Shown here in pieces: positions 57,417 through 64,000 of a stretch of DNA of 64,000 nt (within the stretch, counting starts at the first letter, position 1; every line of letters starts with the position of its first letter). Below the pieces are notes generated by a model. That model searched no databases, had not been told where the DNA came from, and saw only the letters and a list, made by a program, of their open reading frames with translations. Source of the stretch: Endomychus coccineus (Eukaryota > Arthropoda > Insecta > Coleoptera > Endomychidae); NCBI GenBank assembly GCA_958510875.1, contig OY294068.1, forward strand, positions 27,012,297 to 27,076,296, read 5' to 3'. A program made the translations under genes and the position numbers.

Positions 57417-59132
57417 TTAGCGGATTCTGTTTCTCCATCGATCTCTCTCCAAGATCCTCCCCTTCCTTAAATCTGCTAATATTCTATTTGTGGACCCCTC
57501 GCCAGCCATCATTTTTGCCATATTTGCATAAAGTTGACTCTTCTCCTTAGAAATCTTGATGACGCTCTGTGACATTTCTCTTAGAAACACGGAACAATGC
57601 TTCACATCTTTTCTATTCAAAGTAAAAATTTCAGTAATTTCGAGAGCTACCATGGTTAAATTTGCTGTATGAAATTCTCTCAGTATTGATTTATCCCCAA
57701 AGTGATCACCATCTTCAAAATGCAAAATTTCAATGCACTCATTCCCATAGTACACTGCTACTGTGCCATATGAGATATAGAACATTTTCGTTAGAGGATC
57801 CCCTACTTTCAAGACAACGTCGTTTGTAAGGAATATTTCCTTCTTCAAATATCCCACGATGCTCCCAATTATACCTTTGGTAAGGCCTTGAAAAACTGCT
57901 ACCTTTTCTAAAAGAATTCTGCAACTGTATAGGAATACTTCAAACCGTAAGTGTTCGGAAAGAGTTGATAAAATCTCTTCTTCTTTGAAGAATCGTTTTT
58001 GGAACTTGTATTCATAATAAAGTACTAAACGTTTTTTCAAGGAATCTGGAAGATTTTTCGACTTTACATATTCAGTAAGTTGATAAAGTAATTCTTCATA
58101 TTTGCTTTCTGAAATGTTCGCTGATCCGAAAATTTCCAAAACTTTAGCCATTATATAGCTGCAGTAAATGCATCCACTCAAAAGAATGAAGGAACACAAT
58201 AATTCCTCTAGAATCAATCGTACCTGTTGTGTTCCCTCACTTGCCCCATAGAAATGACAAGTTGCGGTTACTACAGCGGTAACGAAAGGTTCAAAACTCG
58301 TATTGCGCGTCATAGGATGGTAGAAAGGCTTATTTATCCAAGAGTCATTCGGTAATTTATCGATTGTGTAAACTAACAAAGGTGCCCCATATAAAATACA
58401 TGCCCACCAGTGGATTACGTAAGTAGTCATCATAAATACAGAAAAACATGTGTATATCGCCTCACTAATATTTAGAGCTTCAAATATACTGCTCAAATAA
58501 CGTAACATAGTGGGGAGTCTTGTCACCGTTGCACAATTCATTACATTTATGTAAGGAACTCTTGAGGTTAAGGGATCGTGCTCCATCATTCCCGTTACGC
58601 AATATTGACAAGGGAAACAACCAATAATATCTAGTAACATGTAACCTTTCGCATAATTCTTCAATACAAGTTTGGGCTCTATTACCACTTCTTTGGTTGC
58701 AAGTACATAGTATCCTGTAAAGCAAGTCAAAGCAATATTTATTCCCAGTAGTGTATCTAATATCGTTTCTACTATGATTACACTTCCGGCATCTTCCAAA
58801 ATTGGATAAAATGCTATCAGGTACGGGTTTATGTAGAATGAAATCAGCCATAAGATACAAACAAAACGTTCTTTATAAATGGCAAATCGACTAAAAGGAT
58901 GTATGATCATGGCGTATGGACCTTGGGCATGCCTTCGTTTTTCAGCCATAACTGCTGCGTAGCTTCGGAAGAACTGTCTCGTTCTTCTGTTTTTTTCATC
59001 AACAATGAACCATTTCCTGAACATCCTGAACCATTCCATGTATTTGGGTAAATACGGTGGCAGTTCCAGCAAACAGCTTTCAGAAGATTTTGGCAAATCA
59101 CAATGATGCTTAAAATAAGTAGTTTTATTCAT
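57417..59132 (-). CDS. HCN/CNG-like cyclic-nucleotide-domain ion channel
   Basis: Single-exon gene of 571 aa from ATG at 59132 (AAACATG context). The open frame extends 30 codons further to a TTG, which is not a plausible eukaryotic start. Order: N-terminal HHCDLP segment; MIIHPFSRF leading to S1 (as IHPYSxF in HCN channels) near residue 80; S1 about 90-110; S2 118-140; S3 165-176; a poorly charged S4 (TRLPTMLRYLSSIFEAL, 203-219); S5 225-249; pore loop 281-300; S6 306-332; C-linker; cyclic-nucleotide domain about 408-515. The filter reads CHFYGASEG instead of the HCN CIGYG. The phosphate-binding cassette reads FGDKSILREFHTANL, with Asp for the usual Glu and His for the usual Arg. Gating and ligand response are therefore uncertain. 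Intronless structure suggests retroposition. Transcription is away from foldback element C. Confidence 0.85.
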   Translation of the reverse strand: MNKTTYFKHHCDLPKSSESCLLELPPYLPKYMEWFRMFRKWFIVDEKNRRTRQFFRSYAAVMAEKRRHAQGPYAMIIHPFSRFAIYKERFVCILWLISFYINPYLIAFYPILEDAGSVIIVETILDTLLGINIALTCFTGYYVLATKEVVIEPKLVLKNYAKGYMLLDIIGCFPCQYCVTGMMEHDPLTSRVPYINVMNCATVTRLPTMLRYLSSIFEALNISEAIYTCFSVFMMTTYVIHWWACILYGAPLLVYTIDKLPNDSWINKPFYHPMTRNTSFEPFVTAVVTATCHFYGASEGTQQVRLILEELLCSFILLSGCIYCSYIMAKVLEIFGSANISESKYEELLYQLTEYVKSKNLPDSLKKRLVLYYEYKFQKRFFKEEEILSTLSEHLRFEVFLYSCRILLEKVAVFQGLTKGIIGSIVGYLKKEIFLTNDVVLKVGDPLTKMFYISYGTVAVYYGNECIEILHFEDGDHFGDKSILREFHTANLTMVALEITEIFTLNRKDVKHCSVFLREMSQSVIKISKEKSQLYANMAKMMAGEGSTNRILADLRKGRILERDRWRNRIR

Positions 59133-59304
59133 GTTTGATTCTTGATAGCAATCTCTGTTGATAGCATGAATAATGACAGACGATACTGAACCAATACAAC
59201 TAGATACTTTTACCCAAACCAAAAACGACTAGTTCTGAACGCCGTTTTGTGTTCTATCCATGGATACATAAGGTATCCATGGTACTATCCTCGACTAAAA
59301 TAAA

Positions 59305-61956
59305 TAGTCCAGGCTGTGAACCGGGATTTCAGCTATAATAAAAAAAAACATATAGGTTCGAATCCAAAAATTTTTTTTGCATTAGCTTCAAGAGGTTCTC
59401 AGGATCATTCATACACCTTAAACCTCTTGGGAACCCCAACCCCACCCATTGGGGGCGACATTTGCAACATGCCAAGTCTTGAATTGTATTTTCTACAAGA
59501 AAAGATATATTGGCATTTCGAGTGCACCTAAGAGGTTTTTTGGGTCGCTGAATACGATTCCGAAGCCAGATTTACTTTAAATTCATCGTTGGGGTGGTGA
59601 AATAGATGAAATTGGTCAATTTTGCACCCCTAATATGTTATTTTGAAATTTACGTGTTTTAGGCATTTAGATTGCACCAAGGGAATTTTTTGGGTCGCTG
59701 AACACGAATCCGAAGCCAGATTTACTTGCAATCCATCGTTGAGGTGGTAAAATTGAAAAAATTGATCAATTTTGCACCCCTAATATGTTATTTTGCAATT
59801 TACGTGTTTTAGGCATTAAGATTGCACCAAGGGGGTTTGTTGGGTCGCTGAATATGATTCCGGAGCCAGATTTACTTAAAATTCATCGTTGGGGTGGTGA
59901 TATAGACAAAATTGGTCAATTTTGCACCCCTAATATGTTATTTTGCAATTCACGTGTTTTAGGCATTTAGATTGCACCAAGGGGTTTTTTGGGTCGCTGA
60001 ATACGATTCCGAAGCAAGATTTACTTAAAATTCATCGTTGAGGTGGTGAAATAGACAAAATTGGTCAATTTTGCACCCCTAATATGTTATTTTGTAATTT
60101 ACGTGTTTTAGGCATTTAGATTGCACCAAGGGGGTTTTTTGGGTCGCTGAATACGATTCCGAAGCCAGATTTACTTAAAATTCATCGTTGGGGTGGTGAA
60201 ATAGACGAAATTGGTCACCAACACCAAAATATTGGTATCTTGAAATAGAATAAAACCGTTTTCAAAATATATTTTTTTCCTTTTTACGTTTCTTTAGGCA
60301 CAGGTATACAAAATCTCTACGCCAGGTATAGTATATAGTATACCTATAGGTATTAATATACAGGCATCTATCTTTATACCGCCAGGTGCACTATTTTGTA
60401 AGTAACGTACCCAGATATAATGTAAAAAAGGTAGATATAAGAAGGTGTGTTGTACTCATCATAATAATTGTTAAATTCCTTCTTTTTTTGATGCGTTGGG
60501 CCCCTTCGTATACATATTTAATGTACGGAAAACCAAAGACTGTATCCTTCTAAACTTATCTCATTTCACAGCCCTGAGATCGTTACACAGGTTATATCCA
60601 CATACATGTGCATGTGTTCAAACGTCGCATCTGCTTATGACGTGGTCCACTGCTTGAAATGAGAGATATTTTTTTTCACCTTCTTATGTCAGACATAATA
60701 ATCTGTTCTCAGTTTCTTTATAGACGACAAAGGACAACATTCTCTCTTGTAGCTACATTTGTTTCACAGCGTTGATATCATTTTAGTTGAATATTTGTAT
60801 ATTATATACTTCAATTTATATTTCATTTTGTATTTTATGGTTCAAGAACCAACAAGAACGCAGAAGCGTGTGTCAGTGTATGCAAGTTGTTGCATTTAAG
60901 TCTTATCAATCAAGTGTTTTTTGAACATGAAAGTGTAGTTATTAAATATTTGTGTTCTTTTTGAAACAATTACTAATATTCCTATCCTCTTAATATTGAA
61001 AAAGGAGAAAACTCCGAAATAATTTTAAAATGCAAAAATAATAAAAATTTAGAAGCGTGTCAAATTAGCCATTTTTGTGAATTTCCCACTCCTACGATGA
61101 TATTCGATATTGGAATCGTATTCAGCGACTCAAAAAAACCCCTTGTACTCGAAATGATAAAAACTCGTAAATTGCAAAACAACATATTAAGGGTGCAAAA
61201 TTGGCCAATTTTGTCAATTTTACCACTTCAACGATGGATTGCAAGTAAATCTGGCTTCGGATTCGTGTTCAGCGACCCAAAAAACCCCCTTGGTGCACTC
61301 GAATTGACAAAAACACGTAAATTGCAGAATAACATATAAGGGGTGCAAAATTGACCAATTTTGTCGATTTCACCACCCCTACGATGAATTTCAAGTAAAT
61401 CTGGTTTCGGAATCGTATTTAGCGACCCAAAAAACCTCTTTGGTTTATTTGAAATGCCTAAAACACGTAAATTGCAAAACAACATATTAAGGGTGCAAAA
61501 TTGGCCAATTTTTTCAATTTTACCACCTCAACGATGGATTGCAAGTAAATCTGGCTATGGATTCGTGATCAGCGACCCAAAAAACTCCCTTGGTGCACTC
61601 GAATTGACAAAAACACGTAAATTGCAGAATAACATATAAGGGGTGCGCAATTGGCCAATTTTGTCGATTTGACCACCCCTACGATGGATTGCAAGTAAAT
61701 CTGGCTACGGATTCGTGTTCAGCGACCCAAAAAACATCTTAGGTGCACTCGAAATGCCAAAATACCTTTTCTTGTAGAAAATACAATTCAAGACTTGGCA
61801 TGTTGCAAATGTCGCCACCAATGGGTGGGGTTGGGGTTCCCAAGAGGTTTTAAGGTGTATGAATGATCCTGAGAATCTCCTGAAGCTAATGCAACAAAAA
61901 TTTTTCGATTCGAACCTACATGTTTTTTATTTTTTTCCGGTTCACAGCCTGGACTA
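59305..61956. mobile_element. Foldback element C: long inverted repeats made of 150-bp tandem units
   Basis: Begins TAGTCCAGGCTGTGAACCGG and ends with the inverse (CCGGTTCACAGCCTGGACTA), flanked by AAA on both sides. Each arm is about 920 bp: a 210-bp terminal part, then five tandem units with core TGGGTCGCTGAATACGATTC (at about 59542, 59692, 59842, 59991 and 60141) or its inverse (about 61123, 61270, 61420, 61570 and 61720), period 147-150. Units include TTTTGCACCCCTAATATG. The centre (60220-61060) is about 840 bp of unrelated, noncoding-looking sequence. Short frames across the arms are repeat artefacts. No transposase. Confidence 0.92.
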
Positions 61957-62423
61957 AAATATAAGTTTGATATTCATTCATTGCCTCAATGCCTCCCCAT
62001 TATCATAGAAACAGCGTTTCATATCATTTGGAAAATATGTCTTTACTATTTTAGCAATATTTCAATATTTCAGTATTCTGATGTTGATGTGATCTCTAGA
62101 TATATGTTGAAGTAATTGAAGATAGACTAACTTTATATAATTACAATAAATATCAGTAAATTTGACTAATAAAAAAAAATTAGATTTATTCGAAGAAATC
62201 ATCTGAAACTAAGCAAGCATATTTTATGTCAACCAAAGAAATAAAAAATAAGTGATTGATTGATCAAGTGACTTCCCTCACTTTTGTTAACAGACTCCTG
62301 CGAGTCAAATGTAAATGATTGTAGGAACAGAAAATATATAGGCAATGATTTAGAAAGCGCTAATGAAAGACGTTATTTTATACTCTATGTTACATTGAAA
62401 TTTCATCCAAATGCTCTACATAA
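61957..62423. other. Spacer, no supported gene
   Basis: AT-rich sequence between the foldback element and the hAT element; nothing recognised. Confidence 0.4.
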
Positions 62424-63855
62424 CAGTGGCGGCTCGTGAACTTTTAAGGGAGGAGACTGGACATAAAACGTTTTTGTAAAAGTATACTCTATTCAGCCAA
62501 TTAATTTAACCTTTGCGCAGCGACCGTACCAGCTACTTCAGTGACAAAATTAATTGTTGCCCAGCAAGAACCAATGTGGAGGTATAGAGTTTCTCGTGGG
62601 AAACAACTTTTTTTCGTTCGTTTTTTGTTGTTTTATTTTTTTGGGAATTTTTCATATATTGTTTTTTTTTAATAATTAAATTAACTTTTTTTTATATATT
62701 AACGGAATTCTACAGTCTTTAGTTTGCGAAAAATGATCAATAATATTATCGTAAAATGTATCATTTTGTTTTAAGTGTTTTGCTAAATCTTTTTCAATAG
62801 ATATTAAACTAACATTGTATAAACGATTTTGGCCCATTGTATTTCGCATGTAAGTTTTAATTCGTTTGAGAGTAGAAAATGATCTCTCCACCGATGGCGA
62901 CGTGACAGGAATGGTGACAAAGTAGTTTATAAAACTGAGGTAAAACTTGTTGCAAATAATTGTCTATCATATATTTTATCATATCAGCGTGACTGGCCTA
63001 AAATATTTTTATCCGAGTATACAACCCATAATATATTGTGCAGTGCTATTTTATCAAAAAATTTATATTTTAGAACTAAGTTATCTAAAAGTGTATTGGG
63101 AAACTCTTTTAAAAAAGATTCGAAAAACTTCAATTCAGTAAATCGGAAAATCGAATCTCAATTTGACCTTTAATAGTGTCTAAAATTTCATAAAAAAGTT
63201 GTTTATACTTAATGTAGTTTCTTGTCTACCAAATTATATGTTTTCCTCCTTTTCGCGGGAGGAGCCTCATCAGTTGAAAAAATTTCAAATAAAATACTAA
63301 AATGAAATTCTGTATTACGGAAACTTGAAATTTTATCAATGAGATGTTTCAAACGATCTCTTGAATAAATTATATCAGTGAATTTATGTAGTAAAATTTG
63401 AAAAATAAGATCAGTTCGTTGAAATATTAATTTAAAAGTATCAAAAATAAACAAAAATTCTTCATCTAACCTTACTTCGCGTGGCATCACAAAACAAACA
63501 CCGACGCAACACGCATGTACCGTATTCCGTACCACCAAGCGTACTGAATTGAAAGGCCGGCGGCAGGCTAGCCTACTGAGAGTGTTGCCATTTCAGCTAT
63601 GTTTTACGGTATTAAGCTATTGGACTGATCGGAAAAACGGCAACTGTGTTAAACAACACGTGTTTACTGTTCAAGGTTTGAGATATATACAGAATCTAGC
63701 CTCAGGGCACTGTTGCCAGATTGAAAATAACTACTGAGAACGGGGAATTAATTCTAAAATTAAAAAAATTATTAGAGAAACAGGAAATAAAATGAAAAAT
63801 GATCAACAAGATAAATTTGTGAGGAGGCTGGGCCTCCTTCGAGGAGCCGCCACTG
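62424..63855 (-). mobile_element. hAT element (ZMYM1-like transposase remnant)
   Basis: Ends CAGTGGCGGCTCGTGA and the inverse of CAGTGGCGGCTCCTCGA, with a perfect 8-bp duplication CTACATAA (62416-62423, 63856-63863). Minus-strand frames encode the C-terminal part of a TTF/ZMYM1-like hAT transposase: FIFDTFKLIFQRTDLIFQIL, RLKHLIDKISSFRNTEFHF (63480-63290), then ERSFSTLKRIKTYMRNTMGQ and RLYNVSLISIEKD, the dimerisation block (62890-62790). Frameshifts fall between the two blocks and the N-terminal part is missing. At 1432 bp it is an internally deleted, nonfunctional copy, but its ends are intact. Confidence 0.92.
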
Positions 63856-63863
63856 CTACATAA

Positions 63864-64000
63864 TGTATCTCACAAATCCATGTTTCATACCTACATCTCC
63901 TGTCAGGTTGACTTTCCTTCTTTTAAACTGACACACGTTGTCACATAAGCTATCCAAATGTACCACAGAATCGAGAAGTCTAGGACTTGCACAAAAAGGC
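63864..64000. other. Right edge, nothing recognised
   Basis: The last 137 bases show no motif. Confidence 0.4.

Noticed and set aside
58480..58860. 126-codon minus-strand frame
   Set aside because: Out-of-frame shadow of the channel gene on the same strand.
59133..59222. Thirty extra N-terminal codons of the channel starting at TTG
   Set aside because: The frame is open but begins with TTG; the first ATG with a good context is at 59132, and HHCDLP just after it looks like a natural N-terminal segment.
59500..60200. CRISPR-like array
   Set aside because: Units of 150 bp are contiguous tandem repeats mirrored by an inverted array, with no short repeats and unique spacers, in a eukaryotic intron-bearing genome.
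59785..61639. Several 61-85 codon frames with repeated peptides
   Set aside because: Produced by the 150-bp units of foldback element C; 150 is a multiple of 3 so frames stay open by chance.

Overview
This is AT-rich, intron-bearing eukaryotic DNA with the repeat load of an insect genome. Four host protein-coding genes can be supported. (1) A single-pass membrane protein with a His/Cys- and proline-rich N-terminus runs off the left edge (minus strand, exons 5507-5036 and 320-151). (2) A sanpodo-like four-pass membrane protein of 573 aa, a regulator of Notch signalling in asymmetric division, lies on the plus strand (exons 28542-30030 and 34405-34637). (3) A five-exon Cdk4/6 kinase of 311 aa lies on the minus strand (52714-48123). 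(4) A single-exon HCN/CNG-like channel of 571 aa lies on the minus strand (59132-57417). Sanpodo points to an insect; the order cannot be fixed from this window.

Nearly all the rest is transposable-element debris, nested several layers deep. From the left: the 4.7 kb intron of gene 1 holds a tRNA-like SINE fragment, a decayed Penelope-like element (PLE) and a fresh 298-bp tandem duplication. Then come PLE and LINE fragments (5.6-10.2 kb), tRNA-headed repeats (11.9-14.3 kb), a Crypton-like fragment (14.8 kb), and PLE copies with hammerhead-ribozyme-like 3' regions (16.5-21.3 kb), one inserted in another PLE with a 10-bp target duplication. Next are a LINE (21.6-23.1 kb), a foldback element (23.1-24.2 kb), a PLE tail broken by a Helentron-like element (25.7-27.2 kb) and a 142-bp tandem repeat (27.2-27.6 kb).

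The sanpodo intron (30.0-34.4 kb) holds an R2-like LINE tail and two interleaved PLE families. Downstream, a mariner-like element with about 290-bp terminal inverted repeats (34836-38149) carries a second Helentron-like copy inside one of those repeats. Then follow a LINE split by a deleted mariner, a hAT remnant, a BEL/Pao fragment, two Tc1/mariner relics and an unclassified inverted-repeat element carrying a zinc-finger ORF. The largest Cdk4/6 intron has taken in a LINE fragment and a second foldback element. Three short inverted-repeat elements (53.2-54.8 kb), a third and largest foldback element (59305-61956) and a hAT with a perfect 8-bp target duplication (62424-63855) complete the window.

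The most unusual content is (i) the hammerhead-like motifs with a palindromic stem III in the PLE 3' ends, and (ii) a family of foldback elements sharing TAGTCCAGGC termini, 3-bp flanking duplications and internal arrays built on a GGTCGCTGA core. All calls come from reading the sequence by eye; no database search was run.
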